Assembly (NCBI GenBank): GCA_017643925.1
Contig: JAEPML010000031.1
Coordinates: 1 to 42,812 of the forward strand
Origin: Roseibium sp.
GTDB taxonomy: Bacteria; Pseudomonadota; Alphaproteobacteria; Rhizobiales; Stappiaceae
Length of the DNA stretch: 42,812 bases
Direction of reading: 5' to 3'
Under the pieces are notes generated by a model. That model had not been told where the DNA came from. It saw only the letters and a list, made by a program, of their open reading frames with translations, and ran no database searches. The stretch's first letter is position 1. Every line of letters begins with the position of its first letter. Below, piece by piece: positions 1 to 8,995 of the stretch. The position numbers and the translations under genes are program-made.

Positions 1-426
1 CGCCTGATCTCCAAACACGGCTTCAAACTCCGGCCACAGCCATTCAGGGACATCGGCCTTTTCGAAATCTCGAAATCCGGCATCTCCAACGCGGGAGAAA
101 CCCTCGATCTCTTCCTCCGTCAAACTTTCCGGCGCGTGCCGATCGCTGGAGAGCACTTCGGTAAGCGCATCGACCGAATTCCCCCAGGTGTGGACGTAAG
201 TCGCCAACACAATTGCCCGAGGCGTGTCGCTCGCCATCCTGGCGGCAAGGGAAGCGCGATTTCGCAAGGCATCGAATACGAGATTCCCGATGGCCGTTCT
301 GTCGCCAGAGCCGGCAAACCGGTGTGAGGATCCCCATTCCTTGAGAGCGACCTGAACCGGTCGATGACGGGTGTCTACCTCGGTCAGGACTTCTATTGCC
401 GCCGCAAGGCGCCCGCCATCTTTCAT
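1..426 (-). CDS. RsmB/NOP-type rRNA (cytosine-5) methyltransferase, N-terminal part
   Basis: The frame stays open from an ATG at 426 to the window edge and gives 142 residues, so the C-terminal catalytic domain lies outside. A Shine-Dalgarno AAGGGA sits six bases before the ATG. The translation starts MKDGGRLAAAIEVLTEV and contains a helical NusB/RsmB-like segment, with a WGNSVDAL stretch near residue 100. This resembles the N-terminal RNA-binding helical domain of alphaproteobacterial RsmB/NOP-family SAM-dependent methyltransferases. It follows guaB by about 50 bases on the same strand and is probably co-transcribed with it. An rsmB-like gene next to guaB is a familiar rhizobial arrangement (recalled). 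No SAM-binding motif is visible because of the truncation, so the family call rests on the N-terminus and context only. Confidence 0.65.
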   Translation of the reverse strand, partial: MKDGGRLAAAIEVLTEVDTRHRPVQVALKEWGSSHRFAGSGDRTAIGNLVFDALRNRASLAARMASDTPRAIVLATYVHTWGNSVDALTEVLSSDRHAPESLTEEEIEGFSRVGDAGFRDFEKADVPEWLWPEFEAVFGDQA

Positions 427-476
427 GTTGATCCCTTGATGCCTTCAGGTCAGTGCAGAGTATTGCACACCCTGGC

Positions 477-1979
477 TTATACGTTGGATGGGTAATTCGG
501 GCTTTCGCGCGTGATCGTTACATCGTGTGCGTGGCTTTCCCTCAGTCCAGCACCGGAGATCTGGACGAAACGGGCTTTCTCCTGAAAATCCAGGATGTTC
601 CTTCCGCCAACATAGCCCATTGCCGCACGAAGGCCACCGGCAAGCTGATGCAGGACACTGCCCAGAGCGCCCTTATACGGCACTTGTCCCTCGATTCCTT
701 CCGGGACGAGTTTCAGGCTGTCACGTACTTCTGCCTGGAAGTAACGGTCCGCAGACCCGCGCGCCATCGCACCGACCGATCCCATGCCGCGGTAGGACTT
801 GTAGGAGCGGCCCTGGTGCAGATAGACCTCTCCCGGGCTTTCCTCGGTACCTGCGAGCAGTGACCCGACCATGACCGACGCGGCGCCAGCCGCGATAGCC
901 TTGGCAAGATCCCCGGAATACTTGATGCCGCCATCTGCGACGACCGGAATACCCTGCTTGTCGGCTTCGTTGACCGATTCCATGATTGCCGTTAGCTGTG
1001 GAACACCAACGCCGGCAACAATACGGGTGGTGCAGATGGAACCGGGGCCAATACCAACCTTCACGGCATCCGCACCCGCATCGATCAGCGCTTTTGTCGC
1101 CTCTGAGGTTGCCACGTTACCGGCCAGAACCTGAACCGAATTGGAGAGCTTCTTCACCCGGCTCACCATGTCCAGAACCTTCTGGGAGTGGCCATGCGCC
1201 GTATCGACAACAACCATGTCAACACCGGCATCTACAAGGCGTTCGGCCCTTGCAAAACCTTCTTCACCAACGCTGGTCGCCGCGGCAACGCGCAGGCGTC
1301 CCTGATCATCCTTGGAGGCGTTCGGGTTCAGTTGTGCCTTTTCCATGTCCTTGACGGTGATCAGACCAACGCAATTGCCCCCCTCGTCAACCACCAGCAG
1401 TTTCTCGATCCGGTTCTGGTGCAGCAGGCGCTTGGCGTCGACCTGGCTGACATTGTCGCTGACGGTCACGAGATTTTCGCTCGTCATCAGTTCGTGGATC
1501 TTCTGCTCAGGGTTGGAGGCAAAGCGCACGTCGCGGTTAGTCAGGATGCCAACGAGTTTGCCGGTAATCTGACCACCCGTACCACCATTGTCGACAACAG
1601 GAACACCTGAAATGCCATAGCGCTTCATTAGATCGAGAGCGTTCTGCAGCGTCGCGTCCGGACCAATCACCAGGGGATTGACCACCATGCCGGATTCAAA
1701 CTTCTTCACCATGCGGACTTCTTCGGCCTGCTGGTCCAGCGACAGGTTCCGGTGAACGACACCTATGCCACCGGCCTGGGCCATGGCGATCGCAAGACGG
1801 CCTTCCGTCACGGTGTCCATGGCCGAGGACAGGATCGGAATATTGAGTTCCAGCTCGCGCGTGACCTTTGTTTTCAGGTCCACGTCGCCCGGCATGACTT
1901 CAGAGTGTCCGGGGATGAGCAATACGTCATCGAATGTCAGCGCTTGCTGACCGGTGGATGGGACAAAGAAGGACGCCAT
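477..1979 (-). CDS. guaB: IMP dehydrogenase
   Basis: IMP dehydrogenase oxidises IMP to XMP with NAD+, the committed step of GMP synthesis in the cytoplasm. The 500-residue product has normal family length. Residues 1-90 begin the barrel (FFVPSTGQQALTFDDVLLIP), residues about 95-215 hold a CBS-domain pair (GISGVPVVD, GILTNRDVRF, EKLLVVDEGG), and the barrel then resumes. The catalytic loop GIGPGSICTTR places the nucleophilic Cys at 316, and the mobile flap lies around SADRYFQAEVRDS. A TTG two codons upstream (1985) extends the frame, but it would sit one base from the GGGGAA ribosome-binding site. The ATG at 1979 has correct spacing, so I chose it. The gene ends in TAA. About 200 bases separate it from rlmE. 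No purine riboswitch is recognised upstream. Confidence 0.97.
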   Translation of the reverse strand: MASFFVPSTGQQALTFDDVLLIPGHSEVMPGDVDLKTKVTRELELNIPILSSAMDTVTEGRLAIAMAQAGGIGVVHRNLSLDQQAEEVRMVKKFESGMVVNPLVIGPDATLQNALDLMKRYGISGVPVVDNGGTGGQITGKLVGILTNRDVRFASNPEQKIHELMTSENLVTVSDNVSQVDAKRLLHQNRIEKLLVVDEGGNCVGLITVKDMEKAQLNPNASKDDQGRLRVAAATSVGEEGFARAERLVDAGVDMVVVDTAHGHSQKVLDMVSRVKKLSNSVQVLAGNVATSEATKALIDAGADAVKVGIGPGSICTTRIVAGVGVPQLTAIMESVNEADKQGIPVVADGGIKYSGDLAKAIAAGAASVMVGSLLAGTEESPGEVYLHQGRSYKSYRGMGSVGAMARGSADRYFQAEVRDSLKLVPEGIEGQVPYKGALGSVLHQLAGGLRAAMGYVGGRNILDFQEKARFVQISGAGLRESHAHDVTITRESPNYPSNV

Positions 1980-2181
1980 TGCCAATTCCCCTATAAAATA
2001 GATTACTGAGACGCTGGCATGGATCGTGTGCCAGCATCTAACGAGTCGCTTCGGCTGTGCCGGAGAAGTTGGCGCGGGTCAATAACATGCGGGTGACAGA
2101 AAGGAAAGAGCCTTGCGCGTGTCTGTCGGTGCTGTTGACAACGCCCCGAAGGATTAAAGCAGCGCCGGATGCTGGAACCTT

Positions 2182-2889
2182 TCAATCTGCCTCAAGGTCG
2201 CTGCCGCGAAAGCCCTTGGCGATCACGTAGAGTTCCGGGCTTTCCTTGCGGCTCGCCGGGGGTTTCAAATGAGCGACGGTCTTGAACTCGCGCTTTAGTT
2301 CGCGCAGCAGCTCGTTCTCGGTGCCACCCCGGAACACTTTCGCCAGAAAGGAGCCTCCCGGCACCAGATTGCGGCGCGCGAAATCGATGGCGATCTCGAA
2401 CAGATGCGTCGTCCTGAGGTGATCTGTCTGCTTGTGACCGGTTGTCGGAGCGGCCATGTCTGACAGAACAACGTCAGGCTTGTGTCCGCCCAGAGCTTCC
2501 ATCAGGGCTGCCGGCGCATCGTCATCCAGAAAGTCCTTCTTCAGGAAAGTTGCACCACGAACGTGGTCCATATCCAGATAGTCGATGCCGACAACCTTGG
2601 GCGCATCGACACTGGATTGAACGCGCTGTACGGCCACCTGGCACCAACCGCCTGGTGCACAGCCGAGATCGACCACCCTGTAGCCCGGTTTGAGAAGCTT
2701 GTGCTTGTCATCGATTTCAATGAGCTTGTAGGCGGCACGCGAGCGATATCCGTCCTGCTTGGCCCGACGAACATACGGGTCGTTCAACTGTCGTTCCAGC
2801 CACCTCGTGGAGGATTCGCGTCGCCCGGCGGCAGTCTTCACCTTTACATGGAGGCCGCGGTCGCCCGATCCCTTTTTCGAACGGCTCAT
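2182..2889 (-). CDS. rlmE: 23S rRNA (uridine-2'-O)-methyltransferase RlmE
   Basis: RlmE (RrmJ/FtsJ) uses SAM to 2'-O-methylate U2552 in the 23S A-loop during late 50S assembly. The 235-residue product carries the FtsJ Rossmann fold: the SAM-binding loop VVDLGCAPGGWCQVA, and the K-D-K-E catalytic tetrad seen as Lys55 (RAAYKL), Asp in LSDMAAPTTGH, Lys in LAKVFRGG and Glu in ESPELYVIAKG. The frame stays open upstream to 3096, but that stretch is the end of the neighbouring phosphatase in another frame. The ATG at 2889 follows an AAGGAA site. It overlaps the stop of the Ppx/GppA gene as ATGA, which indicates translational coupling. A basic N-terminal tail (MSRSKKGSGDRG) is usual for alphaproteobacterial members. 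Confidence 0.95.
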   Translation of the reverse strand: MSRSKKGSGDRGLHVKVKTAAGRRESSTRWLERQLNDPYVRRAKQDGYRSRAAYKLIEIDDKHKLLKPGYRVVDLGCAPGGWCQVAVQRVQSSVDAPKVVGIDYLDMDHVRGATFLKKDFLDDDAPAALMEALGGHKPDVVLSDMAAPTTGHKQTDHLRTTHLFEIAIDFARRNLVPGGSFLAKVFRGGTENELLRELKREFKTVAHLKPPASRKESPELYVIAKGFRGSDLEAD

Positions 2890-4604
2890 GCTCTGTTCCT
2901 TTGCCGGTTGCCGCGGTTGCGGTGACCCGATCTCTTTCTGGCCCAGACACCGTCGGCAGCCATCAATTCGGTCAGGATACCCTCGCGCAATCCCCGGTCT
3001 GCAACACGAAGCCGCGAACAGGTCCAGCGCCGTCTTATGGCTTCGAGGATGGCACAACCGGCGAGAACCAGATCGGCACGGTCCGCGCCGATGCACGGGT
3101 TTTCAACGCGCGCCTCATAAGGCATATCGCGCAATTGATCAATCATGCCCGACACATCCTCGTCCCGGAGCCAGGTTCCGTCGACGCGGCGCCTGTCATA
3201 GCGTTTCAGGCCCAGATGGACCCCCGCGAGCGTGGTCACCGTGCCCGACGTGCCAAGCATGTGAACGCGCCCGGAGGAAATTGCCTCAGACAGATTGTCC
3301 GCAAGGCTGAACCCGGCCAGGTGATCGGCCGCATCTTCGACCATGGCTTCAAAAATGTCGGGCGTGACATGCACACCGCCGTGGCGTTCCGCAAGGTTTA
3401 CCACCCCAACGGGCAGTGAAATCCAGGAGCGGATGAAACGCGTGAGCGCATAGCCCCTTGCTCCGCATCGATTGCGCAGGTCCAGCCAGACGATCTCGGA
3501 GGAACCGCCGCCAATATCGAAAAGGATAACGCCGTCAGCTTCATGAGACACAAGCGACGCGCAGCCGGCAACCGCAAGCCGTGCTTCCGTTTCCCGGTTG
3601 ACCACCTCGAGCGCAAGGCCTGTCTCGCTTCTGACCCGGTCAATGAACTCGGTGCCGTTTTCGGCAGCGCGGCAGGCTTCGGTCGCGATCAGCCGGGAGC
3701 GCATGACGCCCCTGTCCGCAAGTTTTCGATGGCATTGGGCAAGCGCATCTATGGCGCGGTCCATGGCGGCGTCGCTGAGCCGCTTGTTGGATCCGACCCC
3801 CTCACCCAGCCTGACGATCCGCGAGTAAGCGTCGATAACGCGAAACCCGCGTTCTTCCGGCCGCGCGATCAGGAGACGGCAATTGTTTGTTCCGAGGTCC
3901 AGCGCCGCGTAAAGCTGATGCCCGTTCGCTCCGCTGCGACCGTGATCCCGGTAATGATTGGGCCGATGCTGCCGTCTCGGCTCGGTTCGTTGCTTTCCCT
4001 GCCTTTTTTCCGGCGCATCCGGCTTGTCGGTGCGCGCCTGAACAGGCTCAACCGCACCATTGACCTGATGGGACTGGTTCGCACGACTTTCCGAAGGCTG
4101 TGGCTGCGGGGTGTTCGTGACCTGATCCGGCCCGGCATTCGCTGCCTGCCGGCGCCGTCTTCCACGACGCCGCGCTGCCTTCTTGCCCTTGAGACTGGTT
4201 GCCTTTTCAGGGGTTCCATCCGGCCTGGCCGATTGGGCGGCCTGATCTGCTTGAACGCCTTGAGGCTGAGCGTGTTCCGGACGCCGCTTCTTGCCGCGGC
4301 GCCGTTTCTTCCGGTTCCGTTCTGCCTGGCTGTGTTCGCTCCCGCCAGCAACACCGGCGGCGGTTCCCTGTCCCTGTTTGACGCTTCCGGTTTCAGCTGG
4401 AACGGAGGTCGACTCCGTTCCTTTCGCAGGTCCCGGGGCAGTTCCTGATGCGTGGACTGCGCCGTTCCCCTTGGGCCCTCTGCCCGACCGGCGTTTGCGC
4501 CGTCGCTTGCTGGGGCTCCCGGACTCCGATGGAGTGCCGCTGCTACCGGACACGTCAGGGGCACCTCGCCTGTTTTCAGGCGGTTCCTGACCTGACTGAG
4601 TCAC
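2886..4604 (-). CDS. Ppx/GppA family phosphatase with long basic N-terminal extension
   Basis: The C-terminal part (about residues 231-550) is an ASKHA-fold exopolyphosphatase/guanosine pentaphosphate phosphohydrolase: phosphate-binding loop YAALDLGTNNCRLLIA, catalytic-region IATEACRAAENG, second loop FDIGGGSSEIVWLD, and MLGTSGTVTTLAG. These enzymes hydrolyse polyphosphate or pppGpp in the cytoplasm. Residues 1-230 are low-complexity, rich in Gly, Pro, Gln and Ser, with dense basic blocks at about 33-39 (KRRRKRR), 98-108 and 140-152, which look RNA-binding and disordered. Translation starts at GTG 4604, preceded by AAAGGC. At 572 residues it is much longer than the core family (about 300-330 for short members). 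It is coupled by ATGA to rlmE, which suggests a link to ribosome assembly; that link is inference. Which phosphate substrate it uses cannot be read from sequence. Confidence 0.88.
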   Translation of the reverse strand: MTQSGQEPPENRRGAPDVSGSSGTPSESGSPSKRRRKRRSGRGPKGNGAVHASGTAPGPAKGTESTSVPAETGSVKQGQGTAAGVAGGSEHSQAERNRKKRRRGKKRRPEHAQPQGVQADQAAQSARPDGTPEKATSLKGKKAARRRGRRRRQAANAGPDQVTNTPQPQPSESRANQSHQVNGAVEPVQARTDKPDAPEKRQGKQRTEPRRQHRPNHYRDHGRSGANGHQLYAALDLGTNNCRLLIARPEERGFRVIDAYSRIVRLGEGVGSNKRLSDAAMDRAIDALAQCHRKLADRGVMRSRLIATEACRAAENGTEFIDRVRSETGLALEVVNRETEARLAVAGCASLVSHEADGVILFDIGGGSSEIVWLDLRNRCGARGYALTRFIRSWISLPVGVVNLAERHGGVHVTPDIFEAMVEDAADHLAGFSLADNLSEAISSGRVHMLGTSGTVTTLAGVHLGLKRYDRRRVDGTWLRDEDVSGMIDQLRDMPYEARVENPCIGADRADLVLAGCAILEAIRRRWTCSRLRVADRGLREGILTELMAADGVWARKRSGHRNRGNRQRNRA

Positions 4605-4886
4605 GTGTCTTGCCTTTCAGACCCGGTGCTCCTGCCCGAACTGGCGGCGCGACCTGAGTCTTATCTTTCGTTGCCAAAACAGTAGCAGGTTGTGTGCTGC
4701 TGGCAAAGCATTCCTTGCAAGCAAATTGTCCTTTGTTTCAATTCCACTGTGAAGCTTTTCAATTTATCAAAAAAGTCAAAAAGTGCTCTTGCGTTGAACC
4801 CGTTGATGGATGTATACGCGGTTCACCGATCCGGAGCGCTCATTTGCGCCGAACTGACCGGCCGCTCTTTTTCTGAGCACGGCTCT
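4605..4886. other. Non-coding gap before tRNA-Gln
   Basis: This 282-base stretch lies between the divergent Ppx/GppA gene and tRNA-Gln. It is AT-richer than its surroundings, and the short open frames in it have no ribosome-binding site or recognisable product. It probably holds the two outward promoters. No mobile-element or attachment-site signature was seen. Confidence 0.5.
4789..4818 (+). promoter_or_regulatory. Possible sigma-70 promoter for tRNA-Gln
   Basis: TTGCGT at 4789-4794 and TATACG at 4813-4818 are separated by 18 bases and lie about 70 bases before the tRNA. The match to the consensus is partial, so this is only a suggestion. Confidence 0.2.
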
Positions 4887-4960
4887 TGGGGAATAGGTTA
4901 ACGGTAGACCCGCGGACTCTGACTCCGTTAGTCCTGGTTCGAATCCAGGTTCCCCAGCCA
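4887..4960 (+). tRNA. tRNA-Gln (anticodon CTG)
   Basis: A full cloverleaf can be drawn. The acceptor arm TGGGGAA pairs with TTCCCCA (4950-4956), followed by discriminator G and an encoded CCA (4958-4960). The anticodon stem GCGGA/TCCGT encloses the loop CTCTGAC with anticodon CTG at 4919-4921, reading CAG. The T arm CCTGG-TTCGAAT-CCAGG is perfect. It stands alone, and no integrase or duplicated 3' end was seen in the following sequence, so there is no sign of an integrated island here. Confidence 0.95.
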
Positions 4961-5043
4961 ACATCTTCACGAAAAATGCAAGCAGTTTTGAAAGTCCTTT
5001 AGGGCTTCTGCCTGGTATCTTCCCGAGAGCCAAAGACGGCTTG

Positions 5044-6138
5044 CTAGATGGCGACCGTGAGGGCAGCGAGTACGCCCAGCCAGTAATGGACCAGGATCAC
5101 GCCTGCGAGATTTTTCTGATACAGGTAGACGTATCCAAAAACGATGCTTGCGAAGAACGTGATGACGACGGCGTCGACACCAAATGTCAGATGCAACGAT
5201 GCAAAGATGGTGCTCGTGAGAAACACCGAGCGATGCCCTTTTGTGTCCGCCAGGAATTTTTGAAACAGCCCTTGCAGCAAGCCCCTGGACCCAATCTCCT
5301 GAAACACCGTGTGTATGAAATACTGAAGCAAAAACAGGAGATCTACCGTCGCGCCACCGCCCACGGTCTGCCGCAGTCCGCCACTGGCCATCAGGTAGAC
5401 CAGCACCGGAACGGTAATTGCGGCACAGATCAGGAATGACTGGACGAGAGATTTGACCAAGCCTTCCTTGCGAAGACCCAGCTGTCCGGGCGGGATCTTC
5501 ATTATCTTGATGATGACAAGGCAGGGAATGGCAAAGAGCAGGACGGTTTGCCAGGAAAATTCGGGGTCATATACGTCTACGACGTACTTCTCTGCCACCA
5601 GGTAGAAGAGTGACGTTGAAATCAGATAGAGCGCAATCGTGAAAACCAGAAAGTAGCCGAACTGGTTCTGCAATGTCTTCGCTTCGAGTTGCTCGCGCAA
5701 TGCGGACAACATGCCATCGCTCAAGTGACGGGCCCGTTCGACAACAACGCTCGCCAAGGCTGCCTTCAGTTCCCCGGAAATCACGGCGCCATCCGGCAAA
5801 TTCTTCAGGGCTTCAGAAGGGATGAGGATCAGTTTGCAAGGTGTTTGAGCAATCACGGACGCGGCGCGCGGTGCTCCGTCCAGAAACGCCAATTCACCCA
5901 GACAATCGCCCGGTCCCACTGTGTTCAACGGAATCGTCCGACCCGCATCATCCCGCCTGACGATCTGTGCTTCACCCTCAACCAGCAAAAACAGATCGGA
6001 ATTCTTGTCGCCTTCTGCAATAAGGACCTGCGTTGCCGGAACCTCCAGAACCTCAGAAACTCCGACAATGCCATTCAACACGTCTTCATCCAGATGAGCG
6101 AAGGCTTCGTGTTCCTTCAGCCTGTCAATCATGTTCAT
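5044..6138 (-). CDS. Cyclic-nucleotide-binding domain fused to CPBP intramembrane protease
   Basis: Residues about 8-125 form a CRP/cNMP-binding beta-roll with the phosphate-binding cassette pattern GELAFLDGAPRAASV at 81-95. A helical linker (about 125-160) leads into a membrane domain of six or more hydrophobic segments (about 160-364). That domain carries the three CPBP (Abi/Rce1-like) motifs: ExxxR as Glu281/Arg285 (QEIGSRG), FxxxH as His316 (FASLH), and a third His351 (VHYW). The product is probably an inner-membrane protease gated by a small ligand at its cytoplasmic sensor. Known CPBP families include prenyl-protein and bacteriocin-immunity proteases; no substrate can be inferred here. 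The frame also opens at GTG 6216. ATG 6138 is preferred because the fold starts there, but neither site has a convincing ribosome-binding sequence. The gene ends in TAG. Confidence 0.85.
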   Translation of the reverse strand: MNMIDRLKEHEAFAHLDEDVLNGIVGVSEVLEVPATQVLIAEGDKNSDLFLLVEGEAQIVRRDDAGRTIPLNTVGPGDCLGELAFLDGAPRAASVIAQTPCKLILIPSEALKNLPDGAVISGELKAALASVVVERARHLSDGMLSALREQLEAKTLQNQFGYFLVFTIALYLISTSLFYLVAEKYVVDVYDPEFSWQTVLLFAIPCLVIIKIMKIPPGQLGLRKEGLVKSLVQSFLICAAITVPVLVYLMASGGLRQTVGGGATVDLLFLLQYFIHTVFQEIGSRGLLQGLFQKFLADTKGHRSVFLTSTIFASLHLTFGVDAVVITFFASIVFGYVYLYQKNLAGVILVHYWLGVLAALTVAI

Positions 6139-6403
6139 TGGCAAGGTATCACTTTGAAGCTGAAGTTCGGGGTTAGAGTTAGGACTTCGGTCCGACGGAC
6201 AAGAGGTTGGCACCACCTGTCATCTGACCACAGAATGCAAGTCGGAGCATATGCGCTCGTTTCAGCACATGCCGATGCGCTTGCCTTTGGTCATATGGCA
6301 GGCATCGGAAGACGCAACCCGGAACCTGTGGACTTCATCAGCAATAACTCGCTATCTCTTTCGCAGTCGTAAAGAATTGGCGTGATTCACCAAGGGAGAA
6401 CGC

Positions 6404-7933
6404 ATGCAGCCGGGTCGCAAACCCCGTGTTCTGATCATCAACGCCTAGTTTGATCCCTGGAGATCGTCGTGCCCCACACGGCTCTTTGTTCCGCGGGCAA
6501 TGGCTCCGTATTACCTGGCCGGATACATAGACAGGGAATGCACAGAGGTGCGTGTCTGGGACGAGGTCTATCATGGCTCTCTCATGAGCCGCGGTTTGTT
6601 CGAGTGGCCCGACATGGTGGTCCTGACCGGACTGACTGCAGCCTTTGACCGGGCAAGACAGCTGGCGGCCTATTGCAGACATTTCAATCCCGCCGTGGTT
6701 TGCGTGATTGGTGGCCCGATCGCCCGGGCTATGCCGTCGATCTGCAGCGAGGTATTCGACTACACCTGCCAGGGGGATGTGGAAGAAATTGGCCTTGTCA
6801 TCGAGGCCGAATTCGGGTCCAAACACTGCGCCGAGGCAACCGCGCCAAGATTTGACCTGACCAAGCCCACCATGGGGGTCGGCTACCTGGAAACGACCAA
6901 GAACTGCAATTTCGCCTGTTCCTTCTGTTCGCTCTCCGGTGAAGGCCGTGCCTATTCGAGCTACAGCGACGCGGCGATCAACGCTCAACTGGATGCCCTA
7001 GGCGACTCCTTCGTCGTCATGGTCCTCGACAACAACTTTTATGGCAACAACCGACGCAGCTTCAAAAGGCGGGTCGAGCTGATCGGCGACCGGTGGCGGA
7101 AAGGGCAATTCAAGGGCTGGGGCGCTCTTGTAACGGGTGATTTCTTCAAACGGCCTGAAAACCTGGCGCTGATGGCCGATAATGGTTGCAAGGGGCTGTT
7201 TTCCGGCGTTGAAAATCTGGACGCGGAGTTCCTGAGATCGTTCAACAAGAAACACAGTCTGGATTCCGATCTGCACAGGATCACGAATGCCTGTGCAGAC
7301 CACGGCATCTCGTTTGACTACGGCATGATACTGGATTTTTCCAGCCAAACAGTGGGGGAAATCGACGACCAGATTTCCGGCATCCTGTCCGATGCCAGGG
7401 TTCCTTTGCCAAGTCTCCTCTCCATGACAATTCCAATCGTCGGCACCCCCTATTTCCAGGAGGCAAGTCGCTCCGGACGGCTCATGCCCAACCTCCTGTT
7501 AAGCGACATGGATGGGCAAAAACTGGTCGAATGGCCGAAGGAGCCCCTTGAAACAGTCGTCCGGTTCCTCGGAGACTTGCTTAAATTCAAGGGCCGAAAG
7601 AGTGCGCTGGGCCGCCATGCCGTGCGACATGCCTGGCATTGGCGAAAGCATTATGACTGGGAACAGACAATCGTTTCCGTGATCCGCCCGCTCCTTCGGT
7701 TTGGCGGCACTCTCCAGATTGGCACACCACGTCAAATGCTTCAGAACCTCAAGGAACCCGACCTCACCTATTGTGCGATGTCCGACGGATTGCGTTCGGC
7801 CTACAAACCGGTTTTCCGATTGGAAAGTCATCTGGAAAAAGAGTTTGAACCGCTGCAGATCACCGACCAGTCCGGCGCCTTGACCGAAAGCTTCCTGCAG
7901 GCGCAAGCCAAACCAACGCCTTTGGCGGGTTGA
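6404..7933 (+). CDS. Radical SAM protein with in-frame TAG at codon 15
   Basis: An ATG at 6404 with a strong AGGGAGAA site three bases upstream opens a frame reading MQPGRKPRVLIINA, then TAG (6446-6448), then FDPWRSSCPTRLFVP and on without interruption to TGA at 7931. The first beta strand of the Rossmann-like (B12-binding-type) domain is split by the stop, and the context RVLIINA-x-FDPW suggests the lost residue is aromatic, probably Tyr. The 4Fe-4S motif CNFACSFC gives Cys168, 172 and 175 in full-length numbering. A restart at ATG 6500 would give 477 residues and keep all radical SAM motifs but lose strand one. The substrate is unknown. It converges with the glycosyltransferase gene 15 bases away. 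I keep it as a CDS because a shortened product is possible; nonsense mutation, sequence error and readthrough are all open. Confidence 0.8.
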
Positions 7934-7948
7934 GCCGGCTACAGGTCA

Positions 7949-8995
7949 TCAGCCACGTGGCCGGGAGTTCAATCGCTCACGGTGCTTCCTGTCAGCGGTT
8001 TCGATGTTTGCCAGGAACTGGTCTGTGCATCTGCCCCAGCTGTATTCAAGCGCTGCTTCCCGGCAGGTGTCCGTCGGCACCTTAAGTGCGGACAAGGCTG
8101 CCTCGCGCAGATCTTCCGACAAAACACCGGCGCCACTTTCACCCAGCACATCGACCGGGCCCATTACCGGAAATGCGGCGACCGGCACCCCGCAGGCAAG
8201 CGCCTCGAGCAAAACAAGCCCGAACGTGTCTGTCCTTGACGGGAAGACGAAACAGTCCGCACTCGCATAGAGCCTGGCCAGGTCCTCACCGGACTTCATC
8301 CCGGTGAACAGCACGTCCGGATACTTCCGACGCAGACTTTCAATTTGTGGGCCGGTGCCCACGACGACCTTAGAGCCGGGAAGATCGAGATCCAGGAAAG
8401 CCTCGATATTCTTTTCAACGGAAACCCTGCCGACATTCATGAAGACAGGTCTTTGAAGGTGTGCCGGCAAGGAAGACTCTCCGTAAGGCCTGAACACCTC
8501 GGTGTCCACGCCGCGCGACCAGCGCATGATGTTTTTGAAGTTTCGGCTTTTGAGACTTTGTTCCAGCATTGAGGTCGCGACCATGCAGCCGGACCCGGAA
8601 TTGTGAAACCGGCGAAACCACGCATAAAAAGGTGCGGTCGGCACCGGAACCCTTGCGGTGACATATTCGGGAAACCGGGTGTGATAGCTGGTTGTAAATG
8701 CTCGATTGTCCTTCTTTGCGGCGGCCGCAGCCAGCAAACCAAGCGGGCCTTCGGTCGCGATATGAATATGATCGCAATCCTTTTCGCGGATCATCGCCCT
8801 CAATATGCGCCTGGTGGTTATGGACAATCGAATTTCTGGATAGGTCGGAAACGGAAGTGTCCTGAACCCCTGGGGCGTGATGTATTTCACCTCGATGCCA
8901 CGGCGTTCCAATTCAGCGGCTGTGTGCTCCAGTGTGCGCACGACACCGTTGACTTGCGGATACCATGCGTCGGTAACAAAAAGGACAGACTTCAT
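7949..8995 (-). CDS. GT4-family glycosyltransferase
   Basis: This is a GT-B fold retaining glycosyltransferase of 348 residues. The N-terminal acceptor domain opens MKSVLFVTDAWYPQVNGVVR, the typical glycine-rich first loop of family GT4, and includes PTYPEIRLS and TSYHTRFPEY. The C-terminal donor domain has VFMNVGRVSVEKNIEAFL and the E-x7-E region SRTDTFGLVLLEALACGVP, which contact the nucleotide sugar. The closest recalled relatives are alpha-mannosyltransferases of the MgtA/PimB type acting on lipid acceptors at the inner membrane. The donor and acceptor here are not provable. Its ATG overlaps the stop of the upstream metallophosphoesterase as ATGA, so the two are translated together and probably act on one glycolipid pathway. 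Confidence 0.88.
   Translation of the reverse strand: MKSVLFVTDAWYPQVNGVVRTLEHTAAELERRGIEVKYITPQGFRTLPFPTYPEIRLSITTRRILRAMIREKDCDHIHIATEGPLGLLAAAAAKKDNRAFTTSYHTRFPEYVTARVPVPTAPFYAWFRRFHNSGSGCMVATSMLEQSLKSRNFKNIMRWSRGVDTEVFRPYGESSLPAHLQRPVFMNVGRVSVEKNIEAFLDLDLPGSKVVVGTGPQIESLRRKYPDVLFTGMKSGEDLARLYASADCFVFPSRTDTFGLVLLEALACGVPVAAFPVMGPVDVLGESGAGVLSEDLREAALSALKVPTDTCREAALEYSWGRCTDQFLANIETADRKHRERLNSRPRG

Noticed and set aside
2049..2065. Hairpin between rlmE and guaB as terminator or riboswitch
   Set aside because: It is a seven-pair stem with a three-base loop, no T tract, and no purine-aptamer-like conserved core.
3543..4448. 301-residue plus-strand open frame
   Set aside because: It mirrors the GC-rich Ppx/GppA gene on the other strand and has no start signal.
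4887..5044. tRNA-Gln as an island integration site
   Set aside because: No integrase, direct repeat of the tRNA 3' end or change in composition follows it.
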